This document shows positions 46,300 to 58,670 of a stretch of 64,000 nucleotides of DNA, in pieces. The position numbers and the translations under genes are program-made. The notes beneath the pieces are model-generated. The model made no database searches. It worked only from the letters and a program-made list of their open reading frames with translations, and was not told where the DNA came from. Every line of letters starts with the position of its first letter. Position 1 is the stretch's first letter. The DNA comes from Hansfordia pulvinata (lineage: Eukaryota > Ascomycota > Sordariomycetes > Xylariales), in NCBI GenBank assembly GCA_006538405.1, contig BJKQ01000013.1, forward strand, positions 992,001 through 1,056,000, read 5' to 3'.

Positions 46300-49200
46300 G
46301 AGGATGGATGAGGTCGCGGTCTCGTAGTCGTGGTGGTGTGACGACGAGCGGGCGTGACAGGCGACGGTCCAGTCCGGTCCGGTGTACGGTACGAGTAATA
46401 GGAGTGGAAAAGCACCAGCTCGATCGGGTGAGTGAGGAAAAAAAAAAAAAAGATGCCTGATAATAGTGATAATAATAATAATAACACACGGCACAGGACC
46501 AGCAAATGGGGGTGAAAAGAGACCAAGCCGGCAGGCAAGCAGGCTATCAAGCAAAGTCACCGATCAGACCGTCAGCATACTCGTAGCACGAGACGAGATG
46601 AGAGAGAGAGAGAGAGAGAGAAGAGCGGGCACGCGACACCAACAGACGCCAGCCAAGCCTCTGCCGCCACCACCACCCCCCGAGAATCCCCATCATCCCA
46701 TCCCATCTACGAGTCCCAGTATCATCTCGCCCTAACCCAACCGGTCGTTGGTGGCGGCGGCGGCTACAATTGCTACAGCTACAGCTACGGGCACTACTCG
46801 TACGAGTAATACTCGCAAGTACCTACCTACATACTCCTGCTTTGCTTTGTCCTCGACTGATGACTGCCGCGTGGGGAGACGTAAAGAGATGATGACCCGG
46901 GGGGTGGAAGGGGGCTCTTTTCGACGGTCCGTGTCCTCACGCACACGCGCGGACGCGCTTCCCCCCCAATCCATCCTCCACCTGTGCACCCCACCAGACG
47001 AGGTCTCCATTAGAGGGACGGATACTCGTAGTATGGGTAGGTAGTCAAGTCCCATATCCTGGATTCCATTCACGGGTAGGGGGCCCCCAAGTCAGCAGTA
47101 CGGTAGTAGCAACAGCCTTTCCTCGGCGGGCTGTACAAGTAATGATATTCACGCTTGGGACGAGGCGTATGAGTCGGCGTGACGCGGTACAAAGCAAAGG
47201 AAAGGAGACGAGAGGAGAGGAGAGGAAAGGAGACGAGCAGATCCAGCGCCGGGTCCATGAACAAGCGCCTTGGCAACGATGGGCCCTTTTTTTTTTTTCC
47301 TTGCGCCTTCTTTTGCGCGGTTCCTTGTCACCGGTGTCGCCCCCCGTTCAAGCACGTACGTACTGGAGTACTCTCCCTTCTTGATGAGTACAGTGTATCG
47401 CAAGCAGGAGTGCTCACACAACTGACTTGAGTGCTTCTCGCAACAACTAGCAAAGCCTCTACTATCGTAAGAAAAAGAGAGAGAGGGAGAGAGAGAGGGA
47501 AGGCCTTGAAAGAGCACGCGTGCGATACTCGCAGTCACTTCCTCCTCCTGACGAATGCAGGAGCTTGGACGCGCCGGTCCGCCACCGCACCTACGGGCGC
47601 GCAGCCACGGAGTACGCTGGCCTGGCGGAGCGGAGATCGTTAACCCTTTCAACAATCGGCCGAGATGGGGGAAACATTTGGGCCCCGTCATCATCAGCCA
47701 GTGATGAGTCCGTGGTCCCAAAGCGGCAGCGTTTGCTTTTGGGGTTGGTGTTTCCGTACCCTCCCATGCCTCCTCTCCTCCCAGTCACCAACAACAAGTC
47801 ACCCGACTGCGGCCCCCATCCACGCACCCATGTCCCGTAGGCCCATAGCGCGGATGATCGCCATGGCCCAGGCTGAATGCGGCCTTGGGACGCCCCAGGC
47901 GCCCCTCCGAATAAGCGCCTTGGCGCTTCCTCAGAAGGGGGGCGCGAGGGGGCCCCTGCTTTGTGCTTGCTGGGCTCGGCCGCTGTTCAGTTCATGTTGT
48001 TTCTCCCCTGATAATCGTCAATATTGGGGCAAGGGGGGGGTGGGAAGAGTTTATCGCTCGTGGAGGAGAAAGAGCTGGGAGAAAGTGGCAATTCGTCCAT
48101 GATGATCATCGTCCATCGGCTAAAGATACCTGCAAGTAGGATACGAGTACTGGTCAGAATATGGCTGCGATTCCCGGGGGCGCGCGAGTAATACCACGGA
48201 GAATAATAACAAGAAGCGGTACGGGGCATCGCAGAAATCTACCTACTGATTCGTCACGTGGCTCCCCGGCGCTTGATTCATTGAGAAAAAAGAGAGGGGC
48301 AGGCTGCGGACCGCGGCTCCGTGCTCCGAGGAGGAATCGCGATGCCATCATCGCCATCATCATCATCATCACTAACATCCTCATCCCTAATAATCGGTGG
48401 TGCAAATTGCGCCCATCAATGGCACCGAGGAGGGCGGGGGAAGTCGACGGGGGATCCCGTCCCTAATGTGCGAATTCCTTATTGTAAAGTGATGAATGGA
48501 ACCTCATATGGGACGTGTGCAATCTGCAGAGCACAGTTCACCTCCGTCTCCAACCCGCCAACGAGTCCACGCACGAGAACGGATACATGCAGATGGGATG
48601 GGCAGTACTCGTAGTAGTAGCAGTAATAACACGGAGGGCAACCGCTCGCAGTCTCTTCCCTGCCCAAAATCGCCCAAATCTGCCCACCGGCTGCTGTTGC
48701 CGCTACTACCATTATTATACTATACTACGAGTACCCGTACTGCGAGTACTACCCTACGTGATGGTCACGGCATCATTCACTTATCATTCAATACTCTGTA
48801 CTTTGCACGCCTACTCCGTACTCATATCTATCTGTGGCCCCCCATGGACGAAAAGATCCTGGCTCGCCGCAACTCGAAGGGTCAAGGTGTCTCGCGTCAA
48901 TCTACGGATAAGCCATGAACGCCTTCTCCGCACTCGCCCGCTAGTATTATGTGACTGTGTGGTCCCCGCAGCGGCGCCACCTGCATACGATACGCCGCAG
49001 CACCGCAGGTCGGTCAGTGGAGGTCCAAGCAGGGCGCAGGGGCTGCTGACAGGGGACACGCGATGGCGGTCTGGTCCGTGTGGTGCTGGGGGGAGGCACG
49101 ATAAGGAGGTACTCGTAAGGTAGAAACCTGTGGGAAGAGGAAGAGGTACGTGCTCGAGATACATACCTATGTATCTCGATGAGAGGAGTTGCATGGAAGG

Positions 49201-51345
49201 ACCTCTGTCAGATGCAAAAGCACAAGCACAAGCACAAGCACAAGCTTTCTGCCACGACAAGCCACGCGCGCCACCGCAAAGCCAACAGCCGGCGGCGGCG
49301 GCCCTCCACTGTCGTACCTCAAGCTGCTACTGCACCCACCCCTGCGTCCCGTTTCTGGTACCTGACATACGATTATGTACCTAATGTGAGCGCGAGTACT
49401 CGTGCATCCCCCTCCGTGTGCTTCCTGCATGATTGTACATGAAGTCCTCCACTACTCTGCAGCCTATCAGTGTCTAGGTACCTAAGTGCTCCGTACTCGT
49501 CTTCGAACGGGGATGTACTCGTACGAGTATGTGCATGTGGTATCTTGAGGTCCAGGCTAATGTTTTGATACATGCCCGTCCCTTTCCACTGCCTGTGTAC
49601 GGCTTAGGTAGAGTAGAGCAATCAATTGGGCACTACTGGGCGGTAAAGTCGCGAGATGCGATCAAATAAAGAGACATTATGTAGTACTCCCGCACAAACA
49701 GAGATACAATTACCTACTCGTTGAGCAGAGGCGAGAGAACTCACACAAAAAAAAAGACTTCATCACGACTAGTGCGCAACGCAACATGAACGAATGAATG
49801 ATCATAAGAAGGAAGACAAGAAAAAAAAAAAAGGCAGCCCAGTCCCTGCTGGACGGCTCCGCTTTAGCCCCCTTCTGCCCCTGTCGTAGCCACGGTTAGC
49901 CCCTGCTCAAGAACCGGCTTCCAACCCCCTTTTGCCCCACGATGCGGGCACGCGACAGCTCCGCCGGGCTCGCACGCACGCACGCACGCACGCTTGCTCG
50001 CACGCGGCGAGCCCACAGACCTGAGAGCCGGTCTTGGCCCACCTCATCTCATTTCACCGACTGCGGGCGTGAGCAAGCATTTCTCCTGGTACCCAGTTCC
50101 CCGTCAAAATGATCAAGCGATTAAAGTGAGGTGGGTGCGCCTGCCATGGGGACGTACTCGTAGTAATGAGTCTCCCACTCTCCCACGCTGCGTATACAAC
50201 TACGAGTAACTCACCATGGAGACTGCTGCCCCCTCTACGCGCCTCCGAGCACGCGCTCTCTCCTTCTCCTCTGCCCAGCACCGGCGCGTTGTTGGCTATT
50301 TTCTCTTCAACCAGAAGGTACTCAATTAGTTGCGTACGAGTAGTACATTTGTTAGTAGTGTGTACTCGTGGTTATTAGCTGCTTTATTAGTTGTTGGCCA
50401 GCCAAAGCAAAGCAAAGTAAAGCCCCCTCCCCCTAAAAGACGTGCTCGATTCGTACCTATCAAGTTCTGGGTAGTTGGCGACTATGACGAAGGTCCATCT
50501 GTGTGCCTGTCTGTCTGCCTGCCTGTCACTCTGTCACCCTGTCTGTCTGTCTGTACGGTCGTAAGAACTGCAACACTTCCCCCCCGCTACCTCCTTTTTA
50601 GCTGCCGCCTTGAACGCGTAGACGTAGTAGTTATTAGTCTCTACAGACGGCACACGCCTACCCGTACTCGTGAACACCCCCCGTCCATCGGCAAATCTGG
50701 CTGGGCGGAACAGATCGATTCCCTACCTCCCTCCCTCCCTCCCTCTATCTCCGATAACAGCGTAGTACGGACGAGAAGCGGTAGTTGGTGCGAGAGCAGC
50801 GGCCCTTCCATCATCTTTCTCGATGATTATCTGCCCACTCGCCCGCCCACCCTCCACCTACGACATCTAACCAACCTATCTACCTATCTACCTACCTCCT
50901 GTCCATCTATCTACACGTCGTTGGGTAGCATCCCCTGGGACGAATATCTTCTCCCCTCCCTTTCGACCGTCACTCGCGCGCGCGCCATGAGCTGTTGACC
51001 AGGCTCCCGTCATTTCACCACCACCGAGCACGAGCGAGCCCGCTTTGTCTCTTGTTGCCGCCACCATTCGTTGACACGCCCATTCGGTCATTGAACCATT
51101 CATTCACTCGTCTTTTTTTTTCTTCTCTCTTTCATCCCTTCAATCATTTCAATCATTCTTCCGAATCGAGCAGAAGACAGACAGACAGACAGACAAACAA
51201 CAGCAGCAGCAGCAGCAGCAGCCCTCCACGACGACAGGCCCAGTGCCTGATCCGCTCGCTTGCTTTCTTATCGCCACCTCTGATTACGCAGGTCCTGGTT
51301 GACACAACACGACGCGACGCGACACGACACAACAAGGAACGATAC

Positions 51346-51379
51346 GACAGGACAGGACAGGACAGGACAGGACAGGACG
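51346..51379. repeat. GACAG pentanucleotide repeat in the leader of the acyltransferase gene
   Basis: Seven consecutive GACAG units ending about 35 nt before the ATG at 51413, preceded by GACAC/GACGC variants from about 51300. It probably lies in the 5' UTR. Confidence 0.85.
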
Positions 51380-51412
51380 AGAAGAACGCGACCAGGGGGG
51401 GGAAACGACGCC

Positions 51413-52980
51413 ATGCACCTCAACGCATCACAGGTGATGCCGTCGGTCCGCGAGGACGAGGAGTCGCTCCTGTCGCCCGAACACCAACACCAACACCAAC
51501 ACCAGATCCCGGGGGTGGTCTCGGCGGTAGATGCGCCCGCGCGGCCCATCTTCAGCGGCCTGGAGGGCATGGGCGGGCGGCTGGCGGAGCACCGGCCGTC
51601 GCTGCGGTCGGCGCTGGCGAGGACGGCGGCCTTTATGAGGCCGAGCTTCTTGGGGTCATCAGGGTCCGGGTCGGGGTCGGGGTCGGGGTCCTCCGACTCG
51701 GCTGCCGCGGCCGCGATATCGGAGAAGCGGCCGTCGTCGTACTCCAAGACGGAATACCTGGACGGCGTGCGCGGGGTGGCGTCGCTGATCGTCTTCATCC
51801 TGCACTGGTCGCACAACTCGTACCCGTCGGTCAACTCGGGCTGGGGCTACAAATACCACTCGCTGTGGCTGCTGCCGTTTGTGCGGCTCGTCTTCTCGGG
51901 CGCGGCCATGGTGTCCGTCTTCTTCGTCGTCTCGGGGTTCGTGCTGTCGCACCGCTTCATCCAGCGGATGCACCGGCACGAGCACGCGGAGCTCTTCGCG
52001 GGGCTCGTGTCCATCACGTTCCGGCGGGCCCTGCGCCTCTTCCTGCCCTCGTTCGTGTCGAGCCTGCTGGCGTACGCGGCCGCGGGCCTGGGCCTGTACA
52101 AGGTGCCGACGCAGATCAAGGGCGAGCCCTTCAGCCACGGCCTCGGCGCCTACGTCGACTACCTCGACCGCGAGTCCAACCCCTGGACCTGGGACCCCTA
52201 CTTCTCCGGCTTCTACAACCCGCAGCTGTGGTCCATCGCCGTCGAGTTCAAGGGCTCCATGGTCGTCTTCCTGCTCGTCGCCGCCCTCGCCCGCAGCCGC
52301 GCCGCCGTCCGCCTCGCCGTCCAGGCCGGCCTCGTCGCCCACTGCTTCGCCCACCACCGCTGGGACGTCGCCCTCTTCATCGCCGGCATGCTTCTCGCCG
52401 AGCTCGAGGTCCTCTTCGGCGGCGGCGGCGGCGACCGGAAAGCCCCCCAGAGCCCCTCGCGCCGCCGCCTCGTCAACGCCCTGCTGGTCGCCACGCTGGT
52501 CCTCGGCGTCTTCCTGTCCGGCTACCCGCGCGAGCACAACACCAAGACGCCCGGCTACATGTGGACCGCCCACGTCTGGCCCTACACCGCCTACCGCCGC
52601 CGCTTCTGGCTGGGGTCTCCTCCATCCTCATCGTGGGGCCCATGGCCTTCCTCCCCTCCGTCCAGCGCCTCTTCGTCACCCGCCCCGCCCGCTACCTCGG
52701 CCGCATCAGCTTCGCCCTCTACCTCGTCCACGGCCTCGGCAACCGCACCCTCGGCAACTGGCTCATCCACGCCGCCTGGGCCCTGACGGGCCGCGACACC
52801 CCCGCCCGCTTCGCCGCCGGCTTCGTCCTCTCCACCGCCGCCTACTTCCCCCTCATCGTCTGGCTGTCCGACATGTTCTGGCGCGGCGTCGACCTCCCCT
52901 CCAACTCCTTCGCCCGCTGGTTCGAGCGCAAGTGCGCCTCCCGCGAGCCCGCCCGCGACGGGCCTCGTCTACTAGGGTGA
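51413..52980 (+). CDS. acyltransferase-3 family membrane protein, no introns, one frame break
   Basis: ATG 51413 begins a cytosolic head with an (HisGln)n run and a Ser/Gly repeat. The acyltransferase-3 domain starts at about residue 110: KTEYLDGVRGVASLIVFILH carries the conserved DGxRGxA and the catalytic-type histidine, and FFVVSGFVLSHRF is the next signature. About ten hydrophobic segments follow to the end, including FNPQ-like YNPQLWSIAVEFKGSM with the conserved glutamate, and FALYLVHG near the C-terminus. Such proteins move acyl groups (often acetyl) across or onto lipids and glycans at membranes; several fungal paralogues are in secondary metabolism, but no cluster is evident here. The frame breaks at the G4 run 52612-52615; one more base gives 1,569 nt (522 aa). 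Confidence 0.88.
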
Positions 52981-53136
52981 TTTGTGTGGTGTGCGTGCGT
53001 GTGTGGATCTCGACAGAAATAATTGACAAGATTTGCCGGCCTCGGAGATTAGACGGGAACTCTTTGAGAGAGGAAAGACAAGCTTTAAAAGAAAAAAGTA
53101 TGAGAAGAAATTGCCATGAGAAATACCTTCACGTAT

Positions 53137-53157
53137 ATATATATATATATATATATA
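53137..53157. repeat. TA dinucleotide repeat
   Basis: A perfect (TA)n tract of about 21 bp, some 160 bp downstream of the acyltransferase stop. Confidence 0.85.
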
Positions 53158-54706
53158 TCTTGATGTATCAAAATTGTAAGACCAGACTACGACGACGCGA
53201 TGTGCTCTGTATGACATGCTTTAGGCCCCACGGCACCCTCGTAGCTTTCATGATGGGTAATACTCTTTTGAGTCCCGTGGCGTACGCTCAGCCTTCTCGG
53301 CTTATGCTGCCATTTCACGCAAATGCGTCGAGCCCCGGAGCCTTCCGTGGATTTCAGACCAAGGCACGCCCAGCGCAACATCGGGTTTTCCGGCGGGTCA
53401 ACGAAACGTTCCAGCCCCCGTCTTGACGTCGGTTGTCGGGTGCATTTTTTTCTTGATTGCGCGTGATGTTTGACAAATGCTCTCGAGACTGGACGAAAAT
53501 GGAAATAGAAAAAAAAACCTCGAACCCTCAGCCTGTAGAGGGTTCGTATCTGCTCTGCTGTGTGAAGGGAAGGGGGCAAGAAGTCTGTGGTGGCTGCGCA
53601 CAACCAGCAACACAGAAAAGGGCCATCCCGTGAGTGAGGCAGGTCATGTATTTGCCGCTCTGCCCCGACCTTTCCGGGACGTCGTCTGCCCCCCCCCCCC
53701 CCGAGTTCGCCCCCGGCGCTCCAGGCGGCCCGGTCGGCCTTTCCCAAGTCCGTCCCCCGTCTACTCGGACACTCCCCCAGTCCAGAGTGTCCGCGGTGGG
53801 CGAGAAGAGGTCCCAAGGCCGCCAGGCTGGCTGCCTGGCAAGGCGCAGTCATCCCCGCCCCCCTCGCGGTCTCGACCAGGTGGGACTTTTTTTCAATCAT
53901 TATCTACTCGCAAAATGACAACGGAGAGCAACACAGACTGCCGAATCCGTCCTGTGGCGAGAAAAAGCTGGGCGGGACATGTTTCGCCGCGAGCTGGCAG
54001 CCCGTGGCTTCTTCCCTCTTTTTTACTCTTTTCGCGCGGAGAGACTAACTTAGTTGAATCCTTTAGCCGGCGAGAGTTGATCCCCGAACTGGATTTTAAG
54101 CACGCTGACTGATGACAGCGCCGGTGGTGGCGATGTCGCCCAGGTGGCCAAGCCAGCAAGTCTAGCCTCGCGCTTTTTCGCCTTCTTGAGCCCTCCTTCC
54201 CGGAGGCGTGCATTCGAGGAAATCGCCCGAAACCCGGCGTGGGGCCGCAGGATGACTATATACATGTCCTTTTCTAGTTAATTCAAAAGACAGAACCGTT
54301 CACTACGGCGGGTACATACATGTGGGTTAAATAGGTAGGTACTGCTTCGCTGACGAAGGCTATAGTCCCGCTACGTGTAGGGACAGGTGCAGGTTCGTCG
54401 GTTGACCATCCTTGTCTCGGGTTTCCCCCTCGCCGTGTGGTCCCCGTGGCCGGCGAGGGCACGATATTGAGCTTTTCGCCTTCCCGGCGACCGCCGCTCT
54501 CGCCAGCCCCCCGGTGTTTGTAGATTCCGGAGGCCGCGTCGGACGCCGCTACTGTGCTGTGCTGGGCTGTGCTGGGCTGGGCTTGGGCTTGTGGCAAGCC
54601 CGTGGCTGTCTGCCTCTGCGTGCTGGGCACCGCCTCTGTCCGTCAATGGCGCGCCAGGTTGACGATACAGTCATCAGCCAGGATGCAGCGGAAAAGCGAA
54701 ACTGCG

Positions 54707-54728
54707 AAAAAAAAAAAAAAAAAAAAAA
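54707..54728. repeat. poly-A tract of 22
   Basis: An uninterrupted A run in intergenic DNA. I see no element body or flanking duplication that would make it a retroposon tail. Confidence 0.9.
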
Positions 54729-55762
54729 CGGCAGCCGTGGCACTCCAGCGTCGCGTTGGCTCGTGTCGCCACCGCGCCAGGATCTGGCCCGGCCCCAAAC
54801 GAGGAAAGAAAGAGGACAAGGCTCGTGGCGAGAGACAGACTCGATCTACTCATACGAGTAAGCACAAGCAGTGTTGCCTCTTCGTTTCGTCCAGGATCGT
54901 CTTTGGTAAGCCCTGAAAAGACTGGCTGGAGACGCCCGGGCTGGCAGAGTTCTCCCAAGACGCCCGGCTGGTCGGGGCTCGGGGCTCGGGGCGAGAGGTG
55001 TGTGCGGTGGCACCCTCAATCAGGAATCTCCCGGTGGCGCATCCACCATGGAAGGTTTCCCGCCCGAGCCAATTCGCGATTCTAAGCACCAAGCGCGACC
55101 CGGGTGGCGGCTCGGGGCCTTTAGTTTCTGCGCGGCTGGCTCGCTGGCCGCAGCAGCTATGAGGAATCATGAGCTGAATGGCCCGGCCGTTGCCGTCGAC
55201 GCCATCGCCTCTCGCGGCGCGACGGCGCGGCGTAGACCGGAGGCCAGAGGCAAAGCCTGAGTATACGGACTTGGGGAGGGAGGGAGGGGGCGGGCGGGCT
55301 TGACTTGGTCCTGGTGTTTGGTTCGCCTCCGCGGCGGCAGCCCCGTTTGCTATTTCCGGGGCCTTTGGGGGGCGGGGGCTCTCGGCGCCCTCCGTTTTGC
55401 CCATGAGTCGGGGCGCTTACCTTACCACTTCGAGACCTCGGGGGCTCAACCGTCTCTCCTCTCTGGAGCTCTCAGCCGGCATGTTGATAAGAAGCAGGCC
55501 ACCGGCCCGACCCCTCCAGTGCAGGAAAAGCGACCTCATTGCAATATCCTTAACTTAACCTGCTGGTTAGGGAACATAGGAATCGATCGAAGAAGAACGA
55601 AGAAGGAGGGAAAAGAGGAAAGAAGAAGAAGACGACGAACAAGAAGAAAGAGAAAGACAAAAGAAAAAGAATAGGAAAAAGACTCAAAAGGATAAAAACT
55701 TATAAGAAGAAGAAGACGGAAGCCCCGACTGGGAAACCCCCCCAACACAGTACACCTGCAAG

Positions 55763-55801
55763 GAAGAAGAAGAAGAAGAAGAAGAAGAAGAAGAAGAAGA
55801 A
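55763..55801. repeat. GAA repeat in the leader of the secreted protein gene
   Basis: About 13 AAG/GAA units ending five bases before the ATG at 55807, part of a longer purine-rich strand (55577-55806). It is probably 5' UTR. Confidence 0.85.
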
Positions 55802-55806
55802 ACAAG

Positions 55807-56748
55807 ATGCCATCCTCGAGAACGTCCTGGTTCGTGGCGAGCCTGCTCGTCGCGGCCGGCAGCATCATCCCGGGCGTGCAGCCGCTGGACTTCCAGATCT
55901 TCGAGAACGCGGACTGCAAGGCCATGGCGGACCCCAAGAACCTCGAGCAGCAGCCGTCGGCGCTCGAGCTGCACTCCCTGCCCGACGCGCCGCGGGCCTG
56001 CACGTCGATCTACTCGGACAACGACGACCTGGACGCCTTCAAGCTGCGGCGGCCGAAGGACCCGGACCCCAAGCACGAGACGTCGGACGCCCAGGACTGG
56101 GAGGAGCCGCAGGACCACAGCCCGGCGAAAGGGAAGTGCGTCACCCCTCGGGGCCTGGGCAAGTGCTTCCTCAACCTGGCCTACACGTACGAGGGCTGCC
56201 TCGAGTACGACTTCGCGACGACGTACGCCTCGGCCGCCAACGGCCGGCTCCTGGAGCTCACCACGCCGGTCGCCTACTTCTCCGTCTTCTGCGAGCCCTT
56301 CGACGGCTTCGCCGCCTACCTCCTGACCGGCAAGTTCAAGTGGGAGAGGCTGTACAGCACGAAAGCCAAGGGCGGCCAGGGCAACGCGGACTTCCAGCGG
56401 GCCATCCGCTCGCTGGTGGCCGGCACCCGCGACGACCGCATCCGCCAGCTGGCCGACGAGCACTTCGACTGGTCCAACTTCCGCGAGGACCAGTGGCGGC
56501 AGAAGCTCGTCGAGGTCCTCCGGGAGCGCGAGACCCGCCAGCAGAAGGAGGAGGTCGCGCAGGCCGACGACGGGGGCCATCAGCAGCAGCCCAGCCTCGC
56601 GGACGTCGTGAGCAACGAGCCGAACAAGCAGAGCGAGGAGGACCAGGAGCAGGACCAAGCGGCGGACGCGGGACGCGGCTTTCTGCGCTACGTACTTCAA
56701 AAGGGACGTAAGGCCAAGGCCAGGCTCGGGGGGGAAATCTGGGGGTGA
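55807..56748 (+). CDS. secreted protein of unknown function, 313 aa, no introns
   Basis: ATG 55807 opens a signal peptide (about residues 1-22, ending IIPGVQP) followed by LDFQIFENADCKAM. Four further cysteines follow within the first two thirds (RACTSIYS, GKCVTP, GKCFLNL, YEGCLEYD, FCEPF). A conserved-looking aromatic core TYEGCLEYDFATTYASA precedes a tail that is highly charged and Gln/Glu-rich (REDQWRQKLVEVLRERETRQ and beyond). There is no transmembrane segment or GPI signal at the end. I do not recognise the family. Codon usage matches neighbouring genes, which argues against recent transfer. The coding frame stands out by third-position G/C, and the ATG follows directly after the GAA-rich leader. 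Confidence 0.75.
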   Translation: MPSSRTSWFVASLLVAAGSIIPGVQPLDFQIFENADCKAMADPKNLEQQPSALELHSLPDAPRACTSIYSDNDDLDAFKLRRPKDPDPKHETSDAQDWEEPQDHSPAKGKCVTPRGLGKCFLNLAYTYEGCLEYDFATTYASAANGRLLELTTPVAYFSVFCEPFDGFAAYLLTGKFKWERLYSTKAKGGQGNADFQRAIRSLVAGTRDDRIRQLADEHFDWSNFREDQWRQKLVEVLRERETRQQKEEVAQADDGGHQQQPSLADVVSNEPNKQSEEDQEQDQAADAGRGFLRYVLQKGRKAKARLGGEIWG

Positions 56749-57609
56749 GCTGCCCGTGTATGAAAGAATAAATACGCGGGATGACGGGGATCCCCACGTT
56801 TCTGCCTCCGAGGAGCTGCTCAGTCGTAACTAGGTTACTACAATTGCAGTCTGCCCATCTCAAGAGGTGTCTAGAATCAAATAAACCTATAGAGATGTCG
56901 TGGCACACAACACGGCTGAAGCTTCACCTACTTTGAGCAGACCGTTCGGACAGAGACAAGACATGATGGCTTCGTCGCGGCTACGGCGCCACGCATGAAC
57001 GAACCCGTGTCTCCTGCAAAGCCACCCAGCTTAGGAATGCCCGGAAGCTTGTATAGAGGAAATAGCCCAACAGCAGACAGTGCTACAGAGTCACATAACT
57101 CTTAACATCTCCTTGCTCTCCACTCACGATCGCTTCTATATCACCCCGGCACGAGAACACCAAGTAGGTAACTTGTGATATGCAAGTCCCTCAATCTCAA
57201 TGCTTCGCTAGATCTACCAAGAAATAAAATGCCTAACGTAGCCCGGAACGCCCACCAGTGAGTGACATCTAATAAAGCAGCCGTTACACGTGTGATGTGA
57301 TGTGTGGAAGGGGGAGGGGGGAGGGGAGTGGGCAACCCGGCCTTTTGCCTGTCTCGTTTTTCTTTCTCTCCTTCTCTCTTTGTCTCTGTCCCTGCCTCGC
57401 TCTCTTCATGTGTGTCGGGCGTCTCTCGGTGCAGACTCTGCAGTTTGGAGTACAAGCTTTCTTCGTTCTCTACACCCAGCCTTCCTTGCGTATAGCCAGA
57501 AACCCCCCTTCTCCTCTTTCCCCCTTTTCGCCTCACCATCACCTCACCTCCTCCTCCTCCTTATCACCTGACCGAGTACTCTCTCTCATCTCTCACAGGA
57601 CCCCCCCCC
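56749..57609. other. intergenic between convergent genes
   Basis: About 0.9 kb. The right half is CT-rich on the + strand (57350-57600). Nothing coding is recognised. Confidence 0.5.
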
Positions 57610-58639
57610 TCAGCGATACCGAACAGGTATAGGCTGGCGCCTCTCGCGCGTCTCGTAGTACTCCTCGACCTCGCGGACCCGCCCGGACGAGGACTGAGGC
57701 GGCGTCGGGGCCGGAGGGGGCGGGGCGGCGCCGGCAGGGCCAGCATTCTCGGCGGCCTCTGCTCCCGCTCCTGCGGCTTGGGCTTGGGCTTGACCTCGGT
57801 AAAGTCAAACTCCCTCTCGAGCTCGGCGACGTCGTGGAAGCGGCCGACGTGGTTGACGAGCGACTCGACGCTGCGGCACAGGGCGTCCGAGTCGCGGTGC
57901 CGGCTGCACAGGACGCACGCGTACTCCCCCGAGGCCGTGTGGCACTTGATGACGAACCGCTGGCCGAGGTGGAACTCGCGCTCCTCGACCACCTCGCGCT
58001 CGCCGCCGCCGCCGCCACCACTTTGGTGGGGGTCGCTGACCAGCACCGCGCCCCGCTTGCTGATGGCCCAGAAGTCGTCGGGCTCGGCGCCGACGCGCGT
58101 CCCGCACGCCGGGCACCGGCAGCTCCCGCCGGGCGCGAACGAGGCCGCCATGGGCTTGGTGCGCTGGCGCTGCAGGTCGAGGCTGTAGCGGCAGAAGAGG
58201 CCGTCCCCGTCCTCGTCCTCCCCGCCTTCCTCCCCGTGGTGGTGGTGGTGGCCTCCCTTGAGCTGCTTGGGGGGCGAGAGGGATCGCATGTGCTGCATGT
58301 TGTGGTGCCCGTACCCGGCCGCCCCAGCACCACCACCAAAGTCCCCCCCGCCTCCCTCCATCATGCGCAGGCGCTGCTGGCGCAGGGCCTCGATGGAGCC
58401 CTCGCGCGCGGCGTCGGACGCGTCCATCAGCCGCTCCATGTCGCGGCGGTCGAGCTGGCGGCCCTGTGCCAGCGCGTTCTGCAGCACCCCGATGACCGTC
58501 TGCTGCATCGCGATGACCTGCGCCTGCAGCTTGTTCTCCGTGATGGCGTCGCCCTCGGCGAACCGCCGCCCCATCCGCTCCAGCCCGTCCTCGAACTCGC
58601 GCTGGATCAGCGCCCCGGACTTCTGGAACGACCGCCCCA

Positions 58640-58670
<31 letters not shown>

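Larger units (their letters stand above)
45657..51412. other. gene-poor stretch of 5.8 kb rich in simple repeats and TACTCGTA motifs
   Basis: This is the longest gene-free interval, between two divergently read genes. Frames are short and compositionally odd, and no protein family or RNA gene was recognised. It contains GCT, GGT, AG, CACAAG, CACG and GACAG microsatellites and at least 13 copies of TACTCGTA/TACGAGTA, including two 14-bp palindromes (46795 and 49516). Confidence 0.6.
52981..55806. other. intergenic, 2.8 kb, no gene seen
   Basis: Between two genes read in the same direction. It contains (TA)n at 53137-53157, a C-run at about 53690-53702, an A22 tract at 54707-54728, one TACGAGTA (54853) and a purine-rich leader just before 55807. 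Chance frames in the GC-rich part (53.6-55.4 kb) have no recognisable domain. Confidence 0.5.

Noticed and set aside
51346..51379. GACAG array as a CRISPR-like structure
   Set aside because: It is a plain pentanucleotide microsatellite without spacers, in a eukaryotic leader region.
54707..54728. Poly-A tract as the tail of a retroposon
   Set aside because: No element body upstream, no target-site duplication and no reverse-transcriptase remnant were seen.
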